Source: Chimonanthus salicifolius (lineage: Eukaryota > Streptophyta > Magnoliopsida > Laurales > Calycanthaceae). From it: a DNA stretch of 64,000 nt. Made by a program: the position numbers and the translations under genes. The notes below the pieces were generated by a model, which saw nothing but the letters and a program-made list of their open reading frames with translations, was not told the origin of the DNA and did no database searches. Shown in pieces: positions 46,956 to 57,790 of the stretch; position 1 is the stretch's first letter, and the number at the start of each line of letters is the position of its first letter. The DNA lies in contig CM023538.1 in the NCBI GenBank assembly GCA_013350335.1, positions 48,292,201 through 48,356,200 on the forward strand. Direction: 5' to 3'.

Positions 46956-47744
46956 ACAGAGGACACTGCGTCTTCCAATGACCTTTCTGCGTACAGTAAC
47001 TATAATCATCAATTGCAAGTCTCCCACCTTGGCGCTTACCGTGTCTGTGAACTAGAAGAAGGTTTGGATGGCACTGCTAAGACAGTCTGACGAGGCATAG
47101 ATAGAAGACCAGTTCCTACATGAGACTTGAAACTCATTTCTTCAGCTAAGAGTTCGTGAACCACTGCATCGACAGAAGGGAGAGGACTACGATGGAGAAT
47201 GGAACCTTGAAGTGCCTCAAAATCACCCGAAGAGCGCTAAAAAACTGAACAAATCGCATTTTTTCGCGAAAAGTGCAATAAAGGTCGTTGGAACTAAGGC
47301 CCGCAGGTTCTGTTAATGCAAGTTGATCCCAGAAACCAGTCATAACCGAATAAATCTGTTGAATGCTTATAATTCCCTGTCGAACCAAGCAAATGTCATT
47401 CTCGAGTTGGTATCTCTTAGCAAAGTTAGACTGCTTATACGACCTTGCTAAATGATCCCAAATGGCTTTAGCTGTAGAGAACTTGGAGAGTTGCATACCG
47501 ATGGAGAGCTCAACAGAGTTATTGATCCATGTGATAATTTTGGAATTATTTGTGTTCCAAGTGCAAAATGATTTAGCATAATTTGTTGCCCTGGTATTTG
47601 CAGGAGCAATAATGTCCCCAGAAATATAACCTCACATGTTCTTTCCCGTAAGAAAATTTTGCATAACATATGGCCAATAGGTGTAGTTAGTGTCATTCAA
47701 TTTGATACTGATTGCTTGAAGAGAATCATCAAGTTCACCGGCCA
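46956..47744 (-). pseudogene. Copia B Gag, on the inverted segment
   Basis: The start lies at 47744 (ATGGCCGGTGAACTT, matching MAGE of Copia A). Readable blocks are LNDTNYTYWPYVM, AIWDHLARSYKQSNFAKRYQ, SIQQIYSVMTGFWDQLALTE and a zinc knuckle around YSYCTQKGHWKTQCPL. In the knuckle the first Cys-x2-Cys cysteine is Tyr but the His is kept. Frameshifts occur near 47220 and 47480. Unlike Copia A there is no nested LTR. Confidence 0.9.
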
Positions 47745-48177
47745 TTGTAACTTAATTGCAAAACAAGGTTATTGAAAAGGCATGTACTGCCTAGGCCGTA
47801 CAACTTGGGTTTGCCAAGAATTCGACGAACTAGGCCTGTAGACTTCTCCACTTTTACAAACAGCGCATCGCTCTTTATCGATCTGCAGGACAACCTACTG
47901 CCTTTATTCGTTGCACCAACCCAGATCTGTAGCAGCCTTGCTACCCCTCTTCTTTTCTGTTGCTAATCAGGCTCCGCCTCTAGCCGCTCTATACTTGGAT
48001 TTTTTTCCCATCGATTTCACCTCTCTACATCGATTTCATCTCTCTTCTGGTGCGCCAGCCAGATGCCTTCTCTTTGACCTGCGGACGCTCACAAATCCCC
48101 AACTTTGGCGGACTACAACACCCTGCTGCCCAGATCTTGCTTGTCTCTTTGCCTGAACCAGATAACGGCCCAGTCCA
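47745..48177 (+). other. Copia B leader-like segment between inverted gag and RT
   Basis: About 430 bp of pyrimidine-rich DNA on the plus strand with CAGATCTG and CCACCC-type boxes, resembling a Copia leader rather than coding sequence. It ends abruptly where RT homology starts at AAGGCCCGTTTGGTTGC. Its presence here means a simple two-breakpoint inversion does not fully explain the element. Confidence 0.6.
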
Positions 48178-49540
48178 TAAGGCCCGTTTGGTTGCTAAGG
48201 TTTTTGTACAAGAATATGGCATTGATTACGAGGAAACTTTTGTCCCTGTTGCGAAAATGACTTATGTCCGTACTTTGATTGTAGTAGCCTCAGTTCATAA
48301 GTAGAGTTTATCACAAATGGATGTTAAAAGTGCCTTCTTAAATGGAGATCTCTCTGAATAAGTTTATATGGCTCTCCTCCCGGAGTTTCTCATAATCATG
48401 GGGAAGTATGCAGACTTCGAAAGGCATTATATGGCCTCAAACAGGCACCTCGTACCTAGTTTGAAAAGTTTGGTGCCTGTTTTGAAAAGTTTTCCACCGT
48501 GATTACTTCTCTTGGTTTTCGATCAAGTCCTCATGAATCAGCTCTTTTTGTTCGATCCACCTCTGTTGGTCGTATTCTCTTACTCTTGTATGTTGATGAT
48601 ATGATTTTGACCAGTGATGATCTTAATGGCATTGCTTAATTGAAAGTACAGTTGCATAAACAGTTTGAGATGAAAGACTTAGGGCCCTTGCGATATTTCC
48701 TTGGGATAGAAGTTGCTTGTTCTCCCAAATGTTATCTTCTCTTTCAATCTAAGTATGCTACAGATGTTCTTCTAGGTGCTCGTATTTCTGACACTAGGCT
48801 AGTTACAACATCTTTAGAGCTTAATATGCATTACACTTCCTCTGATGGTGTGTCTTTGGACGCCTTACGCTATATCGCACTATTGTTGAAAGTTTGGTTT
48901 ATCTCACAATTACGCGGCCTGACATTGCCTATGCAGTTCATATTGTCAGTCAATTTGTCTCCTCACCGGCAACTACTCATTGGGCCGTTGTTGTTCGTAT
49001 TTTGTAGTATATTCGTGGCACTTTATATCAGAGTTTGTTACTTCCCTCATCATCTACCTTGGCGCTTCGTGCATTCTCTGATGCTGGCTGGGCGGGTGAT
49101 CCTTCTGATCACAAATCGACTACTGACTTTTGTATATTTTTGAGTGACTCACTTTTTTCTTGGAGAAGCAAAAAGCAGGATGTTGTTGCTCGTTCTTCTA
49201 CTGAGGCTGAGTATCGAGCTATGGCTTCTACTACTGCTGACATTGTTTGGCTTCGATGATTACTTGCAGACTAGTAGTTTCTCTTGCTGCTCCTACTCCC
49301 ATGTATTGTGCTAATAAGAGTGACATTCAAATTGCGCATAACTCACTTTTTCATGAGCGTACAAAACATATTGAGTTGGACTGCCACTTTATACGGCATC
49401 ATCTCCAGATTGGCACACGTTCTCTTCCATTTGTTACTTTTGCCTTATCAGCTGGCTGACTTTTTCACGAAGTCCCATATTGTACACGCTTTCACTTTCT
49501 TCTTAGCAAACTCTCGATTCTTATCACTGTAACATCGCGA
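48178..49540 (+). pseudogene. Copia B reverse transcriptase and RNase H
   Basis: RT resumes at KARLVAK and [20 protein letters not shown], then MDVKSAFLNGDLSE with a stop at 48359. Next come ALYGLKQAPR and the intact catalytic box YVDDMILTSDD at about 48593. Stops or frameshifts occur at about 48304, 48639 and 48880. RNase H reads FSDAGWAGDPSDHKSTTDF, then DVVARSSTEAEYRAMAS (to 49240), then HERTKHIELDCHFIRHHL after a frame change. The N-terminal RT fingers of Copia A (43220-43390) are missing. Confidence 0.92.
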
Positions 49541-49553
49541 GTTTGAGGGCGGG

Positions 49554-49673
49554 TGTTAAAGTTGTATTTTCTTTTATTATTAAGGGTAGTTTTGTCCTTT
49601 ACTTAGAGCTAATTAGTGTTTGTGCAATGTTTACTATATATGTACATTATAATAAGATTATCATATTCTAATA
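49554..49673 (+). repeat. Copia B 3' LTR
   Basis: Preceded by the purine tract GAGTTTGAGGGCGGG. Similar to the 5' LTR but about 11 bp shorter. Followed by AGTTG. Confidence 0.94.
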
Positions 49674-49809
49674 AGTTGATGTCATCTTTAATCTTCAACA
49701 AAGCTTCTCTTTCAACGTTCAGGCATCCCTCACAAACAGCAACACTTAAAGCCAAGAGAAGAAGAATGCTCCTCATCCAAACCCATTTCCACTTCCAATA
49801 AAACGCCAT
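49674..49809 (-). pseudogene. RLP exon 1, first piece (signal peptide)
   Basis: The minus strand starts MAFYWKWKWVWMRSILLLLA, a basic/aromatic start followed by a hydrophobic secretion signal ending near VAVCEG. It continues CLNVEREALLKIKDDIN, the start of the LRR N-terminal cap (plant RLPs have C-x(4)-R-x-A-L-L-x-F/I-K here). An in-frame ATG ten codons upstream (49839) is possible; I prefer 49809 because the signal peptide is then of usual length. Copia B interrupts the next codon. Joined across the two target duplications, exon 1 is open for 121 codons. RLPs of this kind sit in the plasma membrane and usually act in pathogen or developmental signalling with a partner kinase; that role is inferred from family, not shown here. 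Confidence 0.9.
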
Positions 49810-49839
49810 CTTTCTATGCTTAAGTTTTAACAGAAACAA

Positions 49840-51392
49840 ATGCTGGCAGAGAGAGAGAGAGACACTGTACCATTTTAAGCTATTCAGAGAGGAAAAGAAG
49901 AAATAAAAAAGTCACCTTCTCTCTCACCTTCCAAACAACTGAGTAAAGACTTCAAGTCTCCCGTTAAGTCCACATGGCACTTAAGTCTTTAATTTACTGC
50001 AGATTCTGAATATTACACTTTATCATACTTTTGACTGCAATGATTGTTTAACTTAGTTCCACATGACACTTTAACTTTTAAATTCAAAAAAGTTATACTC
50101 CATGTTCTCATGCATCACTACAATTTATTATTACCCATCAGTTAATAATTTGATATTTTCATGCATTAATTCCATTTAGGACCTCTAAAAAGTTATTGAA
50201 ATAAAGTTATCAACGAAGTCTATATTTTAACATGAGGCTTATAAAATTAGCTTTAATCAAGTTAATTAACTCATAATTTTAAAGATTATAAAAAAATTAA
50301 AAATAATTTAAAATATATTAAAGCTTAAAGAGATTAAAAACATAGTTACATTAATTCAACTAAGGTGATTGTAGTATGTCAGATATTCAAGCATCAACTT
50401 TTTATAGACTCATGACACAAGACCAAATATGTTCTATATAAAGGTAAAAAGTAAATGATTAAAAGAGTAAATTAAAGTTATTAAATAAAAAAAGCTTAGT
50501 AAAATAACTACATTCTTCCAAGCAATGTAACTTATTGTGATACTTAAGAGTTTTTAAAAGAACCCATTAGAAAGGTACACAGTCAAACCTGCAAAAATTG
50601 AAGGGTAATAAAAATAAATAAATAAAATAAAATAAATAAATAAAAGAAAAAGAAATAAAATAAGTTTGTTATAAAAAAAACATGATTTGACCCGGACCAA
50701 TCAAGATGATCTTTGACGAGCCTTATAATCAAGTATAAATCTTTTTAAAAGACAATAATGGGCAAAGTGTCCAACGTACATATACCAAAGTTATGGAGTA
50801 AAATAACAATTCATAGTTATCAAATTTAAGCTTAAAAAGAGTTTCATTGACTCAATCAAATTTGTTTCTTGTTTTCCAATATATATGAGTGCAAATAATT
50901 TAAAGTTATCAAATAAGGGATGGTCATCCACAAAATGGTGTGTAGAGTATTACGTGATTACTTAGGTATAACATCCAAATTAATATAAATCTGAATCTAC
51001 AAAAGGGGAAAAATCAGTCCTCGGGTTTGACTGTCTAATTAATTAGTTAAATTTAATTTTTTTACTAATCAAACTAACTTTCTAAATTAATTTCTAATTT
51101 AAATCCACTAAAATTTGAATAAATTAAGAATTTAATTAAAAGCCTCTCTGAAATCAATCAAAAGAAAGGTCGGGTCTACTGTTCCCTTTTATAGTTTTCT
51201 TGTCAACAACTTCGTAGCCGCAACAATCTCCCTCAAACTGCAGATACATGAAGTCCTCTTTTTCACTGCGTATGAGTGTTTCACGTGGATTATGTTTCAC
51301 GTGGGGAGATGCTAACGTGCATGACATTGCTTGTAGACTTTCTTGTATGAATGGTTCTAAATTCTCTCTGATTGTGAGAAATGCATTGCATG
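49840..51392. other. Upstream region of the interrupted RLP gene
   Basis: AT-rich DNA expected to hold the promoter of the minus-strand RLP gene. A short (GA)n tract lies at about 49848-49860 in the leader. No promoter element can be assigned with confidence. A 94-codon minus-strand ORF at 51438-51154 has no recognisable domain and partly overlaps the next repeat. Confidence 0.4.
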
Positions 51393-51690
51393 TAGGGCTG
51401 CAATTTGGGTTAGGCAAGTTGGGTTCTTCAAAATTCAATTCGACTTAAGTTGATATTTATGAAACCCAACCAATTCAATCCGAATTCTCAATTCGAACTT
51501 CTCAACTTGACCCAACTTGAATTTTAACCCAAATACTTGGATTCTGACCCGACCTGCATTTTGAACTCATTTTATCCTAACTTTAGCCAGGTCGGGTCGG
51601 GTCGGGTAGGATTAACTTGTAAAATCTTCAATCCGACTCGACCCGAATTCCATACGGATTTTTGTTTTCTCAACCCGACCAAGCATTATT
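51393..51690. repeat. GGGTCGGGT-rich repeat, second copy
   Basis: Starts TAGGGCTGCAATTTGGG and is full of CCAACC, CCCGACC and GGGTCGGGT boxes in an inverted arrangement, like 16425-16614. The terminus and composition resemble common plant hAT-type MITEs; no target duplication found. Confidence 0.55.
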
Positions 51691-52095
51691 ATTTAATTTT
51701 GTGAAGTTAATAAACTCTAAATTGTTATAAAATTTACTTATTTTTACTTGAGTCATGAGAAATTACTTCTTTTTAACTTGAAAATTACTTAATTAATTAA
51801 GTCGGATTGCATGATCGTAGACTGAAACTACCATGTCGTCCTTCTAATATTAGCACTTTCTTATTTTTTTTAGTAAAATTCTTTAATGAATTAAGTTAGA
51901 CATATGTTTAAATTTCTCGTTAGTCTTTCTTTATTGGTTTTCTCCAAAGTTAGGTAATCATTTGATTTATCCAATCTGCTTTTGATGATTTGATTTTGAC
52001 TAGTCGGTGGACCAAACTTTGAATATATGGAAGAATGAAAGATCCAACTAGAGAAAAAGGCAAAACGTGTTATATAAATCGTGGCCCACTATGAA

Positions 52096-52948
52096 CAGGG
52101 CCGTCTTAAGCATTAGTCAAGAAATGCGGTCGCTTTAGGCCTCCGATGAAGAAGACCCCTCTCGTCGTGGTGTACTGTGTATTTTTAAAATTTCTCAAAT
52201 TGAATATTCAGACTAATTAAGATAACTTGATAAAAATAGTTTAAGACTTTAAGTTCTTTTGACACTTCCAAATGCTTAAAACACAGTCTTTTACAAATAA
52301 GGGTATCCCTCAGCTGTGTCGAAAATACATTTCGAAAGTCCAAAGAACAAACCGTAAAAATCGTTGAACTCCAAATTCAAAGCTGAACAAATATGTAATA
52401 TTTAAAATCTTAAATCTTTCAAATGATTGTTTACCAAAAATAGGTGATCTTTTCCCATCCCAAATCCCGTCCCTTCTTCGAAACAAAAAAAATCCAGTTA
52501 ATCAATCATTTAAAATATCTAAGTTTTCAAATTTCATATATTTGTTTAGTTTTGAATTTGGAGTTCAACGGGTTTCACGGTTAGTCGTTTGGTCTTCCGG
52601 AAGTGTATTTTCGACACAGTCGAGGAATACCCTTTATTTGTAAAATACTATGTTTTAAATATTTGGGAGTGTCAAAAAACCTTAAAGTCTTAAAATATTT
52701 TTATCAGGTTATCGTAATTAGTCCGGATATTCAATTTGAGAAATTTTGGAAATACACAGTGCTTAAAAAATAATTTTAAAATTTTAAAGGTGATTTTATT
52801 ATTCAAAACTATAGGAATTATATAGCTTTTTTTAACTAATGCACTATGCATATGTAGACCGTCCGGACGAATAGAATTTATGCATGAATTCCAAGAAAGC
52901 CCATTTAAATTTTTTGCCTTAGGCCTCAACTTGTTTCTAATGGCCCTG
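52096..52948. mobile_element. Foldback hAT-type element, 853 bp
   Basis: It starts CAGGGCCGTC and ends with the inverse of CAGGGCCATT. The flanking octamers ACTATGAA and ACAATGAA match at seven of eight. The arms are long inverted repeats: about 52150-52345 pairs with about 52595-52790. For example TTTTGACACTTCCAAA pairs with TTTGGGAGTGTCAAAA, and AGGGTATTCCTC-type blocks pair around the centre. Noncoding. The transcript of this element would fold into a long hairpin. Confidence 0.82.
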
Positions 52949-52956
52949 ACAATGAA

Positions 52957-53916
52957 GAAAGTAGAGTAACCGGTGAAAAGTCTGTCTCTACAGATGATTT
53001 CTTATGGATACAGTTTAAAAAAAAAAGGAAATGAACAAAAGGTGGAAGTAATATCTTTTGAACTGTGAAGTCTTGTTATTGTAGTAAAAAAGTAAAACAT
53101 ATTGAAAAATTAAGATTGTCTATAAATTAGAACGCAATCAACGCATCAATATAGTAACAATCATTGGCAGAAAAAAACTGAGCCTTCATGTTTTCAAGAG
53201 TCTAAGTCCTGTTAGATTTTTTTTTCTTTTTCTTTTATTTGTAAATTAAGTAACCTTTAAATCAAGTGTTGGATTGAGAATTCTGAACTAATAAAATAAC
53301 ACATTTAAAAAGTTTTTCTTTCTTTAATTTATTTCATACTTTAAATATTTGTAAATATTTTTGAAAAATCTAAATCAAATATTCTTCAGAAAATTTATTA
53401 AAAAAATTGTCATTTGAATAGTAACTCTGAAAGAGGTCTAAGGCCTCTCAACGTAGGTTAACTAACTTTTATTCGATTAAGGGTTTGTTGTGAAAGAATT
53501 ATGGTTGTCAGCGTACTTGATTTAATTAGTGCTTATCGTGTCAGGATTACTGTAGTAAAAATAATTAAACATTTTGTTTGAAAGATTTCCCAATATGGAG
53601 TCCAATATGCATAAACAATTAATCAACTTAAGATGTAAATCCATGAACATATTTAGATAGTATAAAGATATATGTTTATCAAAAGTCTATATGTTATGTA
53701 TAGCCCATCTTTCATTTTGAAAAAAGAATAATTTATCTCAGGCTTTCCTAAATTATTTGTTTGAAAAGGTTAGAAGTAGTCTCAACAATCAAGAAATATA
53801 GATTATAATAAATATACCTATGGAGAATTAATATAAAAAATAAAAATAGACTACATAAGATTACAATTATGTATAGGCATAAAACTTAATAATGAAATTA
53901 AGAAGAAAAAAATTGT
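52957..53916. other. AT-rich spacer
   Basis: No gene, RNA or defined repeat recognised. Confidence 0.5.
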
Positions 53917-54206
53917 TTGGGAAGACCTCTTAAATGGGGCAACTACCAATTATCTAGGTACCAATTAAAGAGGCTAAAAATCCTCTAGGATTTTTATACT
54001 CAGCAGGTTTTCCACTTTATATATGGTGGGTATTCTCCATAGAGAATTGCCGTTTGGCCGAGTGCCTTCCGAGGCCAGAAGGGGCCTTTTGCAGCAAAGG
54101 TGTAGTGAGGGAGATAGAGAGAGAGGGAAGATACCAAAAGGGATCTTGGGATCCAAATATTGTATCTGTATTCTTTTTATGTGGGTATTGGGTCTATTTC
54201 CTAGCA
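53917..54206 (+). repeat. Left LTR of the LARD-like element (5' truncated)
   Basis: Matches 56681-56972 nearly base for base, beginning TTTGGGAAGACCTC. The first ~47 bp of the full LTR are missing. Confidence 0.92.
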
Positions 54207-56635
54207 GTGGTATCATGAGCGAAGGTTTGATTCGGGGCCAGATAAATCACACGTCAGAATCATCTGCAAAAGGAGAGGGGCAGAAGCAACAATGCAATAC
54301 CGCTGCAGATCTGATTTTTTTCAGATCTGTGAGTGGCAGCCAGCAGATGTGCAGCTGGAAAGACAAAGCCCCATCGGTAGTGGAGGCAGATCCGTTCCAC
54401 ATCGGTTCTAAGAAAACTAGAGACAGGTTCGTCGGATCGGAAATCAGATCTGAGAGATCTGTAATTCGAGAAAAAAAAAAGAGCAGATCGGTGAGAATCT
54501 GCAGAGGGTGGAGACTGCAAGGAAAGGCGGCCAAATCTGGAAAACTGAGAAGGAGTTTCTCGGTTCAGATCTGAGATCTGAGGCGGGCAGAGGCGACGCT
54601 GTAACAGCAGATCGGAAAAAAAAAAAAAAAAAGGGTTTCTGATCTAAGTACTAGATCAGGGAGGTAGGAGCCGTCCTCAAGCAGTGAGTGGAGAGGAGAT
54701 CTGAGGGCAGATCTCGGTTGCAGATCTGAAGCAGCCGTGGAAACCGTCGCAGATAGGTGGGCGACAGCAGGAGAGAACGGCTAGCAGCCCAGGAAAAATG
54801 ATCGGCAAGAGTGCCAGATCTGAGATCGTGGCTCACAGAAGGTATTCAGATCGGATTCGTTCAGATCTGAAAGGGCTGCTGAAGCCAGATGTGGTGGAAG
54901 CAACAAGGGTAGCCAGATCTGGAAAGGGAGCAGCTGCACCAAGGGCCCGCGACCGGCGTAGAGGAGTTCAAGAAGAACGGCGGGCTGCCAGATATGGGAG
55001 AAACAGAGCAGATCTGGTAACGCGTACAGGAGGCAGTAACGCTGAACAGAGGTGGCGGCGAAGGAGGAGGTCATCGTCTCCAACAATTGGCAGGCTGCTG
55101 GAAGTTAGAAGGGTGAGCAGATCTGATCTGAGTAGATCTGGCCAGACGAAGGAGGCGTTCAGATCTACAAAGGCACCAACCTGTACGAGCAGAGGGATCG
55201 GCATGGTAGTTGGCCGAGCAGCGTCTGCAGGCGGTGCAAGCAGTAGGCTCAGCAGTGCGCAGATCAGAGCGCAACAGAAGGCTGGCTCACGCACGGCTGG
55301 GTGCGTGAGGAGGGCAGCCAAAGCCCAGTTCTACCGCAGTTCGTAGAGGCGCTCAGATTTGGAGAAGAAGAGGCTGATTCGCCAGGACCTGAGGAGAAGA
55401 GATCTCAGGCGAGAAGGGGCACTGCCAGAGCAATGAGCGGCGATGACGCATGCAGCGATGCCGGAGGCGCTCAGCAGAGGGGTTTCTCGGTGCATGGAGG
55501 CATCGCCGAAAATGGAGGAGTGAACCCAGCAGGTACCGTGGCCTGCAGCAGGATCACCAGGCAGAGGAGAGGCCGAGATCTGAGTAAGGTGCCCGAGTGA
55601 TGAGAACGGTCAAGCACGCCGGGAACCGCAGTGGCAACAGCATGCATCGGGTCCACTCGGTTGGGGTAACCGAGTGGAGAAAGAAGAAAGAAAAAAAAAA
55701 AAGGAAGGAAAATTGGTGGTTTGGAGGACCACCACTGCAGGTGCACCCGCGGGACCACCATTTCAGGTACATCCGCGAGTCCACTCGGTTGTGAAGAACC
55801 ACCGTTTTCGGTGCACCCGAGGGGCTAAGTGAGTCCACTCGGTTGTGAAGAACCAACGTTTTTCGGTACACCCGATGGACTATAGGGGCAGTTCACAGGA
55901 CTATTGTACTGCGTGGTGGGTGATCCGTAGGTTTACAGTTTCGGATGATCCCGCAAGACCACAGATCCAAGTACTCCTTCAGCAGGGAAAAAATCAACGG
56001 TCAGAATTGTTTTGCAATTTCTGGAGTTATCGGGACTCGGAATTGACATCCGTCTTCGCTTATGTGATCGTAGTGAAGAGATCTATGCGGTGACCGGTGT
56101 AGATTTTGAAAGGGAGGAAGAATCGGGGAGTGGTCGACGGCGGTGCGTGAGATCACATCAAGGAAACACGGCAAGATGTAGCCGTGAGAGGGTTGCTGCA
56201 CGGTGAAGGACCTTGGACTTTTTGACGGTACGCGTGGAGATGGAACATTCGCCATATGCGTAGAAAGGCCGAGGTGATTGCAGCTAACACATTAGTGTGT
56301 GCAGGAACACACTATGAAGGAAACGCAAACTCGCGTTCGTGAAGCACGTCGGGATGTGCTCGTAGAACGTAGGAAGCGAAGTTGCAGATGCAACACAGGG
56401 TCTTGGAAGGCCAAGATCGAGGTGGAGCCCGGTTGGGCTATACAGTCTTACTCAAGACTGGTGGATCATCCTAAGGTATGGGATGCACATCTCATGCAGA
56501 GATGTAGAGGATTACAGCTGCAGGTGGAGCATGGCCGTGAGTGGGTAGTGTGCACAGAGGTGCATAGTTGTAGTGGAGGACGATGTCACAGTTATCTCTG
56601 GAGGAGGATCAGTGAATTTTCGCCAAGGTGGAGAT

Positions 56636-56972
56636 TGTTGGAACTTGTGGCTCAATTCCACTAAATAAGGAAGGAGTCCTAGTTTGGGAAGACCTCTTAA
56701 ATGGGGCAACTACCAATTATTTAGGTACCAATTAAAGAGGCTAAAAATCCTCTAGGATTTTTATACTCAGCAGGTTTTCCACTTTATATATGGTGGGTAT
56801 TCTCCATAGAGAATTGCCGTTTGGCCGAGTGCCTTCCGAGGCCAGAAGGGGCCTCTTGCAGCAAAGGTGTAGTGAGGGAGATAGAGAGAAAGGGAAGATA
56901 CCAAAGGGATCTTGGGATCCAAATATTGTATCTATATTCTTTTTATGTGGGTATTGGGTCTATTTCCTAACA
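56636..56972 (+). repeat. Right, full-length LTR of the LARD-like element
   Basis: TGTTGGAACTTGTGG to TTTCCTAACA. Preceded by a purine tract and followed by GTGGTATCATAAGCG. Confidence 0.9.
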
Positions 56973-57088
56973 GTGGTATCATAAGCGAAGGTTCGATTGA
57001 GGGCCAGATAAATCACACGTCGGAATCATCTGCAAAAGGAGAGGGGCAGAAGCAACAATGCAATACCGCTGCAGATCTGATTTTTTCA

Positions 57089-57790
57089 GATTGCAGATGT
57101 GGACAAAAAGGTCCTTATGCTCATAAATGCTTTAAAAGAAATACAAAAAAGAAAATAAATGAATTAGAATTCTTTTCAACAAGTATCACAACCATAGTGA
57201 GATTGAAATTATCCAGATAATGAAAACAATATAATAAGCAAATATTAAATATGATAAATGAAGTCAATAAAGGTTGTTATGGAAAAATAACTGCTCTCTG
57301 GAATTTAATCAACTGGGTTATGAATCTTCTTCCTCAGAAACTTCCTATTCAGACTTTCATATTAATGTTTTAACCAGTGAGAAATTAATGAAATAAAATA
57401 ACCCAAAAAACCAAAAGCACATATAGAAAAAAATAAGACGTATGAAATTGTATAATCTGTCAAAAGTCTAAAAAAACTTCAAGAAGGAAAACCTAGTGAG
57501 AAAACACATATAACTTTAAAAGATTTACAAAAAAAATTAAATTAAATATTTTTTTAAAGAATTAAGAATGAGAGTTGATAGTATTGAATATAGAAAAAAA
57601 AATTAGAAAATAACAATGCAAATGAATCAAATTTATCAACAAGCCAAACTAAAGTAAATGAAATTTCAAGAATTATATTCAGAAAATGGTATACGAAAGG
57701 TCAGAATAATAGTATCAGAAGATTATTCAATTGATATATTCTGCTTATCAGATGTAGGTGCTAAAGGTTTAAAATTCGCGCAGGTTGATA
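57089..57790 (+). pseudogene. Decayed retro-element/pararetrovirus-like coding remnant
   Basis: Directly after the truncated repeat the plus strand reads CRCGQKGPYAHKCFK, a zinc-knuckle-like Cys/Gly/His/Cys pattern. An acidic Ser-rich patch (GYESSSSETSYSD, near 57310) follows. After 57690 a short stretch, IIVSEDYSIDIFCLSDVGAK, aligns by eye with the start of a retropepsin, with its D-T-G-A equivalent altered. The order coat-type zinc knuckle then protease fits an endogenous Caulimoviridae-like copy. Several stops and frameshifts lie between the blocks. A Ty3-type element is the alternative. It is a non-functional fragment. Confidence 0.4.

Larger units (their letters stand above)
45057..49673 (+). 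mobile_element. Copia LTR retrotransposon B with inverted gag-integrase
   Basis: LTRs of 131 and 120 bp lie in the same (plus) orientation. A perfect 5-bp target duplication AGTTG flanks the element (45052-45056, 49674-49678). PBS follows the 5' LTR and PPT precedes the 3' LTR, as expected. But gag, protease and integrase (47744 down to about 45400) lie on the minus strand, while RT and RNase H (48178-49530) are on the plus strand. About 0.46 kb of the pre-RT region present in Copia A is absent. Related to Copia A but not identical. Inserted in the signal-peptide/LRRNT exon of the RLP gene. Confidence 0.93.
53917..57088 (+). mobile_element. Noncoding LTR element (LARD-like) with a partial second unit
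   Basis: A 290-bp LTR (53917-54206) is followed by a PBS-like GTGGTATCATGAGCG, 2.4 kb of purine-rich interior, and a PPT-like AAGGTGGAGAT. Next come a 337-bp LTR (56636-56972, TGTTGGAAC to CTAACA) and then a second PBS and about 115 bp of the same interior, cut at 57088. The left LTR lacks its first ~47 bp. No gag or pol is present. Plus-strand ORFs (up to 183 codons) are compositional; the interior has about eighteen AGATCT sites. The LTR-interior-LTR-interior order points to a tandem, truncated array. Confidence 0.8.

Noticed and set aside
48025..48222. Plus and minus ORFs in the Copia B leader-like segment
   Set aside because: Pyrimidine-rich leader composition, no similarity to known Copia domains until RT begins at about 48178.
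51154..51438. 94-codon minus-strand ORF upstream of the RLP gene
   Set aside because: No recognisable domain, and its start overlaps the GGGTCGGGT-rich repeat.
54023..55600. Long plus and minus ORFs (183, 182, 117 codons) in the LARD interior
   Set aside because: Composition-driven, overlapping on both strands, no recognisable domain; the element is noncoding by structure.
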